From: Hyphomicrobiaceae bacterium
Lineage (GTDB): Bacteria > Pseudomonadota > Alphaproteobacteria > Rhizobiales > Hyphomicrobiaceae
NCBI GenBank assembly: GCA_020638055.1
Contig: JACKJH010000002.1
Coordinates: forward strand, 1 to 64,000
Length of the DNA: 64,000 nucleotides
Direction: 5' to 3'
In this document: positions 1 through 8,131 of the stretch, piece after piece
How the letters are laid out: the number at the start of each line of letters is the position of its first letter
How positions within the stretch are numbered: the first letter of the stretch is position 1
Translations under genes and position numbers: made by a program
The notes under the pieces: generated by a model
What the model was told of the DNA's origin: nothing
The model's input: only the letters and a program-made list of their open reading frames with translations
The model's database searches: none

Positions 1-55
1 GATAGCCCTGCTAGCCCGCCCTTCTAACGATGGTATGGCCGGCACGGAGGTGAAA

Positions 56-127
56 ATGTTTCCTATCGATCGCTCATGCAGCACTGCATCCATCGCCGGG
101 GTGGACGCGGCGCCTGAGACTTCCTAA
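56..127 (+). CDS. possible 23-aa peptide, unknown
   Basis: A short open frame starts at an ATG preceded by a strong GGAGG Shine-Dalgarno sequence five bases upstream. It encodes 23 residues with no recognisable motif and stops eleven bases before the first twin-hairpin repeat. It could be a leader peptide, the 5' stub of a gene truncated by the repeat, or chance. Only the ribosome binding site supports it. Confidence 0.2.
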   Translation: MFPIDRSCSTASIAGVDAAPETS

Positions 128-137
128 TGCAGACCTA

Positions 138-298
138 GTGGCCTGTAGCGCCAAAATTGAAACATAGCCGCAACCGCATACAATTTTGGCGCGACATGAA
201 GGCCACTAGCAAAATTATTGGCTTAGTGTGGCGTTTATCGCGCCTTAGTTGATACCCAGCGTGCCGCAACATCGATCAACTAAGGCGCGACGCCACAC
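138..298 (+). repeat. 161-bp twin-hairpin element, copy 1
   Basis: The element has two modules. Hairpin A (138-206) has GTGGCCT/AGGCCAC ends and an inner TTTTGGCGC-type stem. Hairpin B (about 226-298) has GTGTGGCG/CGCCACAC ends and a CGCGCCTTAGTTGA stem. A fixed AT-rich linker separates them. The left flank is CTAG; the right flank is CAG, a likely mutated TAG. It differs from the copy at 44972-45132 (other orientation) at 5 of 161 positions by eye. It carries no ORF of its own, so it looks like a miniature non-autonomous mobile element. It ends 71 bases before the start codon of the next gene. Confidence 0.8.
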
Positions 299-369
299 CA
301 GCCTTCAAGCGTCTAAAACTTGATCGCAGGAATTTAAACTGCGCGAAGAATTGCCGGAGTGATCTACCG

Positions 370-1356
370 ATGGAACGTTTTAATGCGTTGCTCGCAACGA
401 AAACGGACGATGGCCCAAGAATTGCCTGGAGCGAACTTGGCCGCGATGACCTGATGGACGGTGATGTTCTGGTTCGGGTCACGCATACGACGATCAACTA
501 CAAGGATGGTCTGGCGCTGACAGGCAAGGGGCCGGTCATCAGGAAATGGCCGCTTATTCCGGGCATTGATTTCGCTGGCGATGTGGTGGAGTCCTCACAT
601 CACGAATTCAAGGCCGGTGATGGTGTCATTCTCAACGGTTGGGGCGTGGGTGAGACCCATCATGGAGGCTACAGTCAAATGGCACGCGTCAAAGGCGATT
701 GGCTGGTCAAGCGTCCCCAAGGGTTTACCGCGGCGCAGACCATGGCGATTGGCACGGCCGGCTACACGTCAATGCTGTCGGTGTTGGCTCTCGAAGATCA
801 TGGCGTCACACCACAGTCGGGGCCGATCCTGGTGACGGGCTCTGCAGGTGGCGTTGGAAGTGTAGCGGTCGCACTATTGGCCAAACTGGGTTATCACGTC
901 ATCGCCTCGACGGGACGCACCGAAGAAAAGGCATTCCTGGAAGGCCTGGGCGCCAAAGAAATCATATCCCGCAGCGAACTTTCTGGTACACCCCCGCCAT
1001 TGGGCAAGGAACGCTGGGCGGGCGCGGTTGACGTTGCCGGGTCAGATACGCTCGCCAACGTGCTGTCGCATACAAAACTCCATGGCGCGGTGACCACGTG
1101 CGGACTGGCACAAGGCATGGATCTCAACACCACTGTCATGCCCTTTATTCTGCGCGGCGTGACGCTGGCGGGTATCGATAGCGTTATGGCTGAAAAAGAA
1201 AAGCGCCAGCGTGCTTGGTCGAGGTTGGTTGACGATCTCGACAAGGAAAAGTTGGCTGCGGCGACGGTGACCAAGCCATTGTCGCAGGTGCAAGAGATTG
1301 CGCCGGAAATCCTCGCCGGCAAAGTGCGCGGTCGCGTCGTGCTTGAGGTTGCGTGA
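370..1356 (+). CDS. acuI: acrylyl-CoA reductase-like MDR oxidoreductase
   Basis: This 328-aa zinc-independent medium-chain dehydrogenase/reductase belongs to the YhdH/AcuI group. Seen: an N-terminal GroES-like fold with NYKD at 43-46 and PGIDFAG at 64-70, and a Rossmann dinucleotide loop VTGSAGGVGS at 155-164. No structural zinc cysteine cluster is present, as expected for this group. Characterised members reduce acryloyl-CoA to propionyl-CoA with NADPH, as in 3-hydroxypropionate or DMSP metabolism, so this soluble enzyme probably reduces a small enoyl-CoA or quinone. GGAG lies about ten bases upstream of the ATG. The gene is single and convergent with the acetyltransferase that follows. The substrate is inferred; the family is secure. 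Confidence 0.85.
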   Translation: MERFNALLATKTDDGPRIAWSELGRDDLMDGDVLVRVTHTTINYKDGLALTGKGPVIRKWPLIPGIDFAGDVVESSHHEFKAGDGVILNGWGVGETHHGGYSQMARVKGDWLVKRPQGFTAAQTMAIGTAGYTSMLSVLALEDHGVTPQSGPILVTGSAGGVGSVAVALLAKLGYHVIASTGRTEEKAFLEGLGAKEIISRSELSGTPPPLGKERWAGAVDVAGSDTLANVLSHTKLHGAVTTCGLAQGMDLNTTVMPFILRGVTLAGIDSVMAEKEKRQRAWSRLVDDLDKEKLAAATVTKPLSQVQEIAPEILAGKVRGRVVLEVA

Positions 1357-1371
1357 AGGCTTCAACAATTT

Positions 1372-1397
1372 CGGACCCATTAGTGTTGATGGGTCCG
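1372..1397. terminator. hairpin between convergent genes
   Basis: A perfect nine-base stem, CGGACCCAT/ATGGGTCCG with an eight-base loop, lies between two converging genes. No long T-tract follows on either strand, so termination is plausible rather than proven. Confidence 0.4.
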
Positions 1398-1408
1398 GCC
1401 GATGGCGC

Positions 1409-1966
1409 TCAGCCGGTGGGCGTCAGACGTTTCCTTAAAAGTATTTCGGTTTCTGCATCGTTGATCAGGCCGTCCAGGTTGGCGATGGGTTCAAACCCAT
1501 GGCGCCTGTAAAAAGCCACCGCGCCGGTGTTGAAAGCGGACGTCACCACGAACTGGTTGCGCTCACCGCGCAGCCGCGCGGATTTTTCGAACCAGTCTAG
1601 AAACCGGCTGCCGATACCGCACTTCTGGTGTTGGGGAAGAACCGCAAGAATGTTGAGATAGCTTCCAAACATCCAGGCGTGTTTCAGCGCAGCAAGTCCT
1701 GCGATCTCGTCACGGACGCAAATCACATAGCGTGGATTGGACGCTTCTGCCGGCGCCATGAAACGCAATAGCGCCTCACTGGAAAATCCATACCTGCGCC
1801 ACGGATCCATGCCTGCCAGGGCCTGCGCAAGCCGACGTGACACCTCGCTGTCCAGCGGAGCTGTGATCTCGTTGAGTGATACGGTTGTTCCCTCTGGCGA
1901 TCGCAGATCTGCGATGTATTCAAGATTGGACTTGCAGTGCTGTGGAAGGGTGAGTGAGGAGTTCAT
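1409..1966 (-). CDS. GNAT family N-acetyltransferase
   Basis: A 185-aa acetyltransferase of the GNAT fold. The acetyl-CoA pyrophosphate loop is visible as Q-K-C-G-I-G-S within the segment AVLPQHQKCGIGSRFLDWF, followed by the typical beta-strand and AFYRRHGFEP motif near the C-terminus (GAVAFYRRHGFEPI). The ATG at 1966 is chosen because the longer frame begins with a TTG lacking a ribosome binding site. The substrate is unknown, as is usual for GNATs. It is convergent with the upstream oxidoreductase and lies just downstream of the polysaccharide deacetylase gene on the same strand, about 45 bases apart, so co-transcription is possible. Confidence 0.75.
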   Translation of the reverse strand: MNSSLTLPQHCKSNLEYIADLRSPEGTTVSLNEITAPLDSEVSRRLAQALAGMDPWRRYGFSSEALLRFMAPAEASNPRYVICVRDEIAGLAALKHAWMFGSYLNILAVLPQHQKCGIGSRFLDWFEKSARLRGERNQFVVTSAFNTGAVAFYRRHGFEPIANLDGLINDAETEILLRKRLTPTG

Positions 1967-2011
1967 CTTGCAATCACAAGCCAACCGCCGGAGATTATAA
2001 ATCGATAAAGC

Positions 2012-3259
2012 TCATGGACCAGGTTTGACGGTTGCGTTCCACGCTTTGGACTTCTTACCAGTGCTTGCGCCACCCTTCGCGTTGCCGCGCCGCGAAGCAA
2101 GATCCTTCCTGAATGCTGTCGCCAGGTTGTCATAGCGATCGGTGTCACCCGGCTTGGAATTATAACACGTGGCGACGATTTCCGGTGTCCCCGCAGCGAT
2201 GAGTTCAGAAACCGTCACGAATTTATAACCCTTGGCCTTGAGCTTTGGGATGGCCTGAGGCAAGGCCTCGGCGGTGTGGAAGCCGCGGCCATTTGCGTGC
2301 GCGATGATGATCGAACCCGGTTTTGTGGCGCGAAGAATTTCACGTGTAATGGCTGTGGCCGACTGGTTTGGTGAAGGGTCGCCGGCGGAAACATCCCATT
2401 GGATTGCCAGCAGTCCCGCGTCGTTGACGGCATCCAGCGAAACCTTGTTGCACGCGCCAAACGGAAAGCGAAATAGCGACATTCTTTTAGGGATGGAGGA
2501 CCATTGGGCTGGAGCGTTGCGAACGCATTGATGTTGAGAAAAGCTCTCGTGGATTGCTTCATAAGCGCGCTGTGGCGCGGCGATTTCCTCATGAAGGCGT
2601 TTGCCAGATAACAGGCGAAGGTTGCGATGTGCCGCTGAATGATTGGCGATTTCGAAAAGCGGATCCGACATCAACTGTCGCGTGCGCACCTCGTGCGAGC
2701 GCAGCCATTTGCCCCCGACAAAAAGCGTCGCCTTGACATTCTCGCGCCTCAGGTAATCGATGATGCGGCCATCGTAGCCGGCAATTTCGCCATTCTGTTC
2801 GCAAAGGTCGAGCGTTAGGGCGATGAGCTTTTGACCAGGTTTCAGGTTTACACGGCGTATTGCACCACGTAGCCGGTCGAGGGCAGGGGAGAAGGCAACC
2901 AGCTCACGTCCAGGTTCGGTTTTGTCGAACGTCCGGTTATGTTTTTGCGGCTGGTTTTCACCGCTGCGGGCCGTCAAATCCTGTGGCCGAAAACAGGCTT
3001 GCTGCAGGCTCATCGACTGCCTGCCGGAGTGTGGTGGTAAGGTCTGGCCTTGGCGATCTTGTGGATCTGAAGCAACGTCCCGGTAAGGTGTCAGGTCCTG
3101 CGCGTAGCAGGCCGACAGACCTACCAATGCGGGCCAACACATCACAGCTAAAATGAAAACCAAAAGGCCCGGTACGATCGAAGCGGGCTTGCATGTTGGC
3201 GCCGCGCAGGTTGGCGCCCTGCAGGTTGATTGAATGGGGCGCTTGCTACATCGGCTCAT
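2012..3259 (-). CDS. polysaccharide deacetylase (NodB-like), exported
   Basis: The chosen start, an ATG with GGAG six bases upstream, gives 415 aa. A hydrophobic segment at about 28-50 ends in LSAC, a signal peptide or possible lipobox. A NodB/CE4-like domain follows: the metal aspartate region LTLDLCE around 151 and a metal-binding HSAAH at 207-211. CE4 enzymes remove acetyl groups from chitin, peptidoglycan or exopolysaccharide; here the substrate is unknown and the site is probably periplasmic or cell surface. The family TFDD motif is altered to LDLC, which may affect activity. The first 25 residues hold a five-residue periodicity (CRAPT, CAAPT). A longer in-frame ORF extends to 3439 but starts with TTG. 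Confidence 0.75.
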   Translation of the reverse strand: MSRCSKRPIQSTCRAPTCAAPTCKPASIVPGLLVFILAVMCWPALVGLSACYAQDLTPYRDVASDPQDRQGQTLPPHSGRQSMSLQQACFRPQDLTARSGENQPQKHNRTFDKTEPGRELVAFSPALDRLRGAIRRVNLKPGQKLIALTLDLCEQNGEIAGYDGRIIDYLRRENVKATLFVGGKWLRSHEVRTRQLMSDPLFEIANHSAAHRNLRLLSGKRLHEEIAAPQRAYEAIHESFSQHQCVRNAPAQWSSIPKRMSLFRFPFGACNKVSLDAVNDAGLLAIQWDVSAGDPSPNQSATAITREILRATKPGSIIIAHANGRGFHTAEALPQAIPKLKAKGYKFVTVSELIAAGTPEIVATCYNSKPGDTDRYDNLATAFRKDLASRRGNAKGGASTGKKSKAWNATVKPGP

Positions 3260-3701
3260 GCGGGGCTCCGGCGGATTTTTGGCAGGTTCGGTTGTCACCG
3301 CGACTTTGGTTAAAGGCCGCCGCCGCTTTTGTCCGACAAATGATGCTTGTGCAACATTTTGGTCAACTTGAAAATTGAAAGCTGAAAAAGCGGCAATATG
3401 TACCGATGTCATGGGTGTGTAGCGTCCGCCGTCGGCCAAAATCGCCGTGTTTTGGGGCAGTCGTGGTGAGTTCAGACGTTTGCGACTTGGTAAGTCTTAG
3501 TGACTGCGACGCTTTAAATTGCAACGTTTTTCCGTGCGCCATATGCGGTGGTCGTCTACATTAAGCGGCAAATGAGGCGCCGAATGCCTGAACGCAGTTG
3601 ATGTGCTCAATGCTTTCGGTCGCGCGAAACGGACAGTGGTCTGGGTTGGTCTGAATGTTCTGATTGGCCAAGCCTGCATCCGTACATGAAGGAGTTTTAA
3701 G

Positions 3702-4541
3702 ATGGCCCAGATGAGCGCATCTCAAGAACAGCGCAAGGTCGAGACAGTCGACCCGATCTGGCAGACGATCCGGGACGAAGCCGAAAACGCCATGCAGGTC
3801 GAACCGGGGTTGGGGAGTTTTATTTACGCAACCGTCCTCAGTCATGACACGCTTGAAGAGGCGGTGTGCCATCGTCTCGCCCGCCGTCTCGACAACGCCG
3901 ACGTGGATAATCATCTGATTATTCGGCTCTTCCAAAAAGTGCTCGATCGCAACCCGGATCTTGGCACCATCTTCCGTGCTGACCTTGGTGCGGTACGTGA
4001 TCGCGATCCCGCGTGCAATCGCTACATTGAGCCGTTGCTTTATTTCAAAGGCTTTCATGCCGTCACGACGCACCGGTTCGCGCATGAGCTGTGGATGCAG
4101 GGTAAACGGGATTTTGCCTTCTTCCTGCAGAGCCTTGGTTCACAGGTCTTCGCCGTCGACATCCATCCCGCTGCGCGCTTCGGCAAGGGCATCATGCTCG
4201 ACCATGCAACAGGCTTTGTCGTAGGCGAGACAGCCGTGACAGGCGACAACTGCTCGTTCCTGCATGGTGTAACGCTTGGCGGTAGCGGCAAGGAGACCGG
4301 TGATCGCCATCCAAAACTGGGCAACAACGTGCTGATTGGCGCGGGCGCCAAGGTCCTTGGCAATCTCAAGGTCGGCAATTGTTCGCGTATCGCGGCAGGC
4401 TCAGTCGTGCTTTCGGATGTCCCCAACAATACCACGGTTGCTGGCGTGCCGGCCAAAGTGGTAGGTCCTGCGGGTTGCTCGGAGCCGGCAAGGACCATGG
4501 ATCAGGGCCTCGACACCAACCAATGCGATTGTGACGACTAA
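3702..4541 (+). CDS. cysE: serine O-acetyltransferase
   Basis: This 279-aa enzyme makes O-acetyl-L-serine from serine and acetyl-CoA, the first committed step of cysteine synthesis in the cytoplasm. An N-terminal helical SATase domain (about 15-120, with FKGFHAVTTHRFAH) precedes a left-handed beta-helix of hexapeptide repeats (about 150-260). Catalytic-site motifs DIHPAA (153-158) and DHATG (167-171) are intact. The C-terminal tail ends in cysteine- and aspartate-rich residues rather than a plain Ile, which could matter for cysteine feedback or for CysK binding. AGGAG precedes the ATG by eight bases. The gene is divergent from the polysaccharide deacetylase; a DUF3126 gene follows, the usual partner in Hyphomicrobiales. 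Confidence 0.93.
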   Translation: MAQMSASQEQRKVETVDPIWQTIRDEAENAMQVEPGLGSFIYATVLSHDTLEEAVCHRLARRLDNADVDNHLIIRLFQKVLDRNPDLGTIFRADLGAVRDRDPACNRYIEPLLYFKGFHAVTTHRFAHELWMQGKRDFAFFLQSLGSQVFAVDIHPAARFGKGIMLDHATGFVVGETAVTGDNCSFLHGVTLGGSGKETGDRHPKLGNNVLIGAGAKVLGNLKVGNCSRIAAGSVVLSDVPNNTTVAGVPAKVVGPAGCSEPARTMDQGLDTNQCDCDD

Positions 4542-4683
4542 CGCCGCCAATCGGTCTTGACTGGGGTCAATTGATTGCTGCCAGGCCAGGAGCCTCGAAA
4601 TTCGCAGCGTTCCCAGTGCGGTTTGCTGCGCCAGTCGTGCACTTTTGCGGAAGCGCACCGATTTTAAAAAAAACCGGAGTTGA

Positions 4684-4905
4684 ATGGACGTGACCAAGGA
4701 TGAACTGACCCGCCTTGAAACCTATTTGCGCAAGACATTCGGAGCCGCCAGTCTGGAGGTGCGGCCGCAGCCGAAAAAAAACGACATGGCTGAAATTTTT
4801 ATCAATGGAGATTTCATCGCCACGCTTTATCGCATCGATGAAGATGGCGAGGTCGAGTACCAACTGCAAATGGCCATCCTGGAAATGGACCTTGAAGAAG
4901 CATGA
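4684..4905 (+). CDS. DUF3126 family protein
   Basis: A 73-aa acidic protein matching the DUF3126 family, which is largely confined to Alphaproteobacteria and commonly sits directly downstream of cysE, as here. It has no signal peptide, transmembrane segment or known catalytic motif; the pattern is two short beta-alpha units with MAEIFINGDFIATLY in the middle. GGAG lies close to the ATG. Its function is not established; the conserved position suggests a link to cysteine synthesis or a shared transcript with cysE (142 bases upstream). Confidence 0.75.
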   Translation: MDVTKDELTRLETYLRKTFGAASLEVRPQPKKNDMAEIFINGDFIATLYRIDEDGEVEYQLQMAILEMDLEEA

Positions 4906-4961
4906 CGCGGTGAGCAGCTTCTGCCTCCCACCCGCCCTAAGATCTAATCCAGGAGACCCGC

Positions 4962-5495
4962 ATGACCTGTTTCTCTCTTGATGGAACCGGTGTGCGAACG
5001 CCTGCCAACGGTCGCTTCTGGATTGCGCCCAATGCGGTCGTTATTGGTAATGTGGAGTTGGAGGAGGATGCCAGCGTCTGGTTCGGCACCTCTATCCGCG
5101 GCGACAATGAACCTATCCGCATCGGTGCCCGTTCCAACATCCAGGAGGGCTGTGTGCTGCATACCGATCCCGGGTTTCCAATGACGATTGGGCCCGATGT
5201 TACCGTCGGCCACATGGTCATGCTTCACGGCTGCACCATAGGCGCCCGCGCCCTGATCGGAATAGGCTCAATTATCCTCAATGGCGCCGAGATCGGTGAG
5301 GGATCCCTGGTAGGAGCCAACACGCTTGTACCTGAGGGAAAGAAAATTCCGCCGCGGTCGATGGTGCTGGGATCGCCGGGACGGGTGGTACGGGAGTTAT
5401 CGCCAGAAGATGTCGAGAAGTTCAGCGCCGCAGCCGGACGTTACGTGGAGAACTGGCAGCGCTTCAAGGCTGGAATGAAGCAGCAAGACGAATGA
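4962..5495 (+). CDS. gamma-class carbonic anhydrase family protein
   Basis: A 177-aa left-handed beta-helix protein of the gamma carbonic anhydrase/PaaY/YrdA group. The three predicted metal-ligand histidines are visible at H67 (CVLHTD), H84 and H89 (VGHMVMLHG), and the R-G-D-N segment at 46-49 is conserved. Family members bind Zn or Fe and hydrate CO2, or act as thioesterases or chaperone-like scaffolds, so activity cannot be assumed. AGGAG precedes the ATG by eight bases. The gene follows DUF3126 by 56 bases on the same strand, so cysE, DUF3126 and this gene may form one transcript. Confidence 0.88.
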   Translation: MTCFSLDGTGVRTPANGRFWIAPNAVVIGNVELEEDASVWFGTSIRGDNEPIRIGARSNIQEGCVLHTDPGFPMTIGPDVTVGHMVMLHGCTIGARALIGIGSIILNGAEIGEGSLVGANTLVPEGKKIPPRSMVLGSPGRVVRELSPEDVEKFSAAAGRYVENWQRFKAGMKQQDE

Positions 5496-5584
5496 CTGCG
5501 CCACGCGCAGTGATTTGGACCGGTTATTGGATACTTCGGACCTTTGATTGAGCCTGCAATCACATCGCCAGGCTTATTCCAGGC

Positions 5585-6238
5585 TTATTGCGCGGCGACG
5601 CCAGCCAGGGCTTCGGGGCGTCTATTTTCACCAGCCTCAAGGGCTACCCAAACCTTCGGGTTCAAATACGACTGGCGCATGACGAATTGATAGGGCGTCT
5701 TGTGCCAGATGCTGACCGTGTCAACCTTATTATCGAGCACGTAGTCACCCTGGGCTGTCCGCGCTGTCAGCACGGCGTGCCCTTCGCCACGCTCATCACG
5801 AACGACCGTCATCAAAAGTGCGCTTGCCGGCCATCCGCGTTGCATCAGTATTTTTCTCTTGAGCAGAGCATAATCCTCGCAATCGCCCACCTTGGCTGGC
5901 AGCGTCCAAAACTCCGTGACACCATACACTTCCATGTCGGTCAGAGGTTGGATTGCGTGGTTAATAGAACGGTTGATAGCGTCGAGTTCGGACAGCCGCT
6001 CGGGCGTAGCGTCCAAACGCGCTTCTTCCCGCCCGTCCTGGCTGCATTCGCTGGCATTGGCCTCGCAAAAACGGACAAAACCGTAAGGCGCCTGCGATAG
6101 GCCGTGAATCCGCATGAATGAAGACTGATACGTTCCGGAACGCTGCGTTCCGGTGATCGGATCAGCCTGCACTTCCAACGCTCCGGCAGAACCCAACAGG
6201 GCCACCGCTACAACAGACAAATACAGACGCAACATCAT
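5585..6238 (-). CDS. periplasmic transglutaminase-like cysteine peptidase (BTLCP)
   Basis: The protein belongs to the bacterial transglutaminase-like cysteine proteinase family, related to LapG. From the chosen start it is 217 aa with an N-terminal signal peptide (about 1-25). The likely triad is C120 (GDCEDYALLKR), H154 (GEGHAVLTAR) and D169 (YVLDNK). LapG-type enzymes cleave adhesins at dialanine sites under c-di-GMP control, but most BTLCP members lack an assigned substrate. The next gene upstream on the same strand encodes a PilZ domain, a c-di-GMP receptor fold, which fits such a link by inference. A longer start at 6325 would bury the signal peptide behind 29 residues. Confidence 0.78.
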   Translation of the reverse strand: MMLRLYLSVVAVALLGSAGALEVQADPITGTQRSGTYQSSFMRIHGLSQAPYGFVRFCEANASECSQDGREEARLDATPERLSELDAINRSINHAIQPLTDMEVYGVTEFWTLPAKVGDCEDYALLKRKILMQRGWPASALLMTVVRDERGEGHAVLTARTAQGDYVLDNKVDTVSIWHKTPYQFVMRQSYLNPKVWVALEAGENRRPEALAGVAAQ

Positions 6239-6353
6239 ATACCCCGTACTACTCGCAACAGAGTAACCAAATTCCATGGATTTCGCTTCAACGAACTTCA
6301 TCGGATTTGGTTCAAATTTTCCCATTCCGGCCCAGGAGCCGCCCTCTTTCCAG

Positions 6354-7010
6354 CTAACTCACTGAGTTGCCAATGAAATCGCTTTGAATTTTTTCCACCG
6401 GTTCAAGGCTCAAAAAGCGCAGACCAAGCCCATTGTGGTGGTGACGGACAACTTCCGCATCCAGACGTCCCAGTTGGACATTGGCGCCCAGAGGCGGCCG
6501 AGCATGGGTGGCGACGCTGGCACCTGACACCGACACGTCGATGAGTTGGACTTGGATTTCAGCATTACCCTCCATCCTCATGGTCTTGGTTTGGGCGTTC
6601 GTGGCCAAACGGCAGAGCGAACGTCTCTCCTCGATGCCCGGCTCTCCTCGATTGAGCAGCCAAACCAGCTTGGCAGCGAGCATCTCACGGCGATGCTGCG
6701 CTGCATCAATGTTGATGATGAACTCGCCTTCATGCTTCCACACGACCTTGCCCGCTATGCGGCCCAATTCATTTATGTAAACGATGATGTTTTCACCCGG
6801 TTCCGGTGGCGCTGCTGCAAATAGCGCCATGTCGCCAACCGAGATGTTTTGAAGTTCGCAGGGAAGTTCGGATTTGCTGGGCCGCATGAAGCGGCCCGCA
6901 AGCTTTAGCGGGTAACACTTGTACAACGTGCGCTTGAAATATTGCGCAACGCCGTCGTGACTATCGCAATGTGGATCGCCGATGGTTTCCAGCAACGGTT
7001 GCGCGGACAT
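6354..7010 (-). CDS. tandem PilZ-domain protein
   Basis: A 218-aa cytoplasmic protein with two PilZ-like regions. The C-terminal one shows the family pattern R-R-S/x-L-C-R followed by the D-V-S-x-S-G-A motif (QLIDVSVSGASV); the N-terminal one has LQNISVGDMALFA. PilZ domains bind c-di-GMP, but the canonical RxxxR arginine pair is only partly kept here, so binding needs proof. The ATG at 7010 has AGGA nine bases upstream; the longer frame starts with TTG. A CtrA-type box lies at 7110-7124, about 100 bases upstream, suggesting cell-cycle control. The BTLCP gene follows 115 bases downstream. Confidence 0.75.
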   Translation of the reverse strand: MSAQPLLETIGDPHCDSHDGVAQYFKRTLYKCYPLKLAGRFMRPSKSELPCELQNISVGDMALFAAAPPEPGENIIVYINELGRIAGKVVWKHEGEFIINIDAAQHRREMLAAKLVWLLNRGEPGIEERRSLCRLATNAQTKTMRMEGNAEIQVQLIDVSVSGASVATHARPPLGANVQLGRLDAEVVRHHHNGLGLRFLSLEPVEKIQSDFIGNSVS

Positions 7011-7109
7011 ACGGGCAAATCCTAAAAGCACAAATACCAATGAGTAGCGACAACCCGGATTTGATCCCGATGGAACACCACACCTTTCTCAAGTATGCGA
7101 GGGCACCAG

Positions 7110-7124
7110 TTAATGAGGTGTTAA
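7110..7124 (-). promoter_or_regulatory. candidate CtrA box (TTAA-N7-TTAA)
   Basis: TTAA at 7110-7113 and TTAA at 7121-7124 are separated by exactly seven bases and followed by C, matching the alphaproteobacterial CtrA consensus TTAA-N7-TTAAC. It lies about 100 bases upstream of the PilZ gene start. Confidence 0.45.
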
Positions 7125-7221
7125 CGCTCAGTGTCTTTTTGAAACAAACGGGGAAAGCGGATGTCCAACATCATTCAGCTTGGAGCGTTTGCCGGACACT
7201 GCTGGCATGCAAAAACAATTA

Positions 7222-7270
7222 GTGCGTGTTTTGGCCGAAGTGTAGGCGGTTCGGCGTGACAAACATGCTC
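7222..7270 (+). repeat. diverged single copy of the 48-bp palindrome
   Basis: This segment aligns with the unit of the tandem arrays at 21826 and 26154: it retains the GCCGAAGTGT core, GGTTCGGCGTGA and the AAACATGCTC right end, while the left end has decayed. It sits in the intergenic region beside the 3' end of the PAS gene. Confidence 0.6.
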
Positions 7271-7276
7271 CAAAAC

Positions 7277-7909
7277 TCAATGATCGGTTGTGTCCGATCT
7301 TTTCAGGCCACCGTCATAAACCCGGAACTGGCGCCTATCCGACCTGACAATCCGGGCGTTGCGGACGTGTGGCAAGATTGGCATTTGCCGGCGCTCATCC
7401 AGAAACTGGGAATGAGGATTGCCGTCAGGCCAGATAACTTTGCAGGTCTTCAGCCGTCTGGCGACAAGGCGGTCCGTGGCTTCAGTAGCTTCGCTGATAC
7501 AACTGAGCGAGCCGAGAAATCTGTCAATAGATTCGCTGGAATGGATGAGGGGGAGAAGCATGCATTCAAACGTCTGATGGCCGGATGGCACCCTGGCATT
7601 GAAAGAAAGTTCGCCAACCCCGCCCTGGACTGTCAAGGACTGCAGGTGGCGTATCAATGTGATACGGTCATCCGCCATCCAGCCGTCAAGAAAGTTGGTG
7701 CCGCGAAACTCAAATCCAAAATCCTCACCGATGCGCGTACCAGCCAGACGAAACCGGTAGGTATCTGCATCTAGCCGCTCCAGTATGAATGTTTCCGAAA
7801 GAATTGGCGCGATACGTGAGGGCTCGATCTCGAACCGTCGTGGTGCCAGCCGGTCGCCACGCACTTCGTTCCAATAGGCATAAAGAATTTGGCCAGTCTT
7901 CGATCGCAT
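7277..7909 (-). CDS. PAS_5 domain protein
   Basis: A 210-aa protein of the alphaproteobacterial PAS_5 family (PF07310). It shows the family opening TGQILYAYWNEVRGDRLAPRR, the I-E-P-S-R-I segment, and FRLAGTRIGEDFGFEFRGTNFLDGW, all typical of this stand-alone PAS fold. No kinase, cyclase or HTH domain follows, so it is a sensor-like module that must act through a partner. The ATG at 7909 is preferred over the TTG two codons earlier. The function is unknown in the family; many Hyphomicrobiales carry it close to a PilZ gene, as here, where it is 267 bases away on the same strand. Confidence 0.72.
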   Translation of the reverse strand: MRSKTGQILYAYWNEVRGDRLAPRRFEIEPSRIAPILSETFILERLDADTYRFRLAGTRIGEDFGFEFRGTNFLDGWMADDRITLIRHLQSLTVQGGVGELSFNARVPSGHQTFECMLLPLIHSSESIDRFLGSLSCISEATEATDRLVARRLKTCKVIWPDGNPHSQFLDERRQMPILPHVRNARIVRSDRRQFRVYDGGLKRSDTTDH

Positions 7910-8131
7910 TTGCAATTCAGTCCATTGTGTCGGGTCAAAATGTGTCGATACCGGAAAGCGGCCTCAGACATCGCCAGTGTTCGCGCTGCATTCCAGCATT
8001 CGCATGGGATAGAGCAGCTTCCGTGCCAATCTGTCGTTTCGAACTGGGTGAGGGCCGTAATCAGGACTGAAGCGCCATATCCGCAAAGCCTGGTTGGGAA
8101 ATTCCGTTTACCACTCAAGGAAACCATTTAA

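Noticed and set aside
7226..7774. 182-codon plus-strand ORF opposite the PAS gene
   Set aside because: It is antisense to a clear PAS_5 gene, begins inside a repeat remnant and has no recognisable domain.
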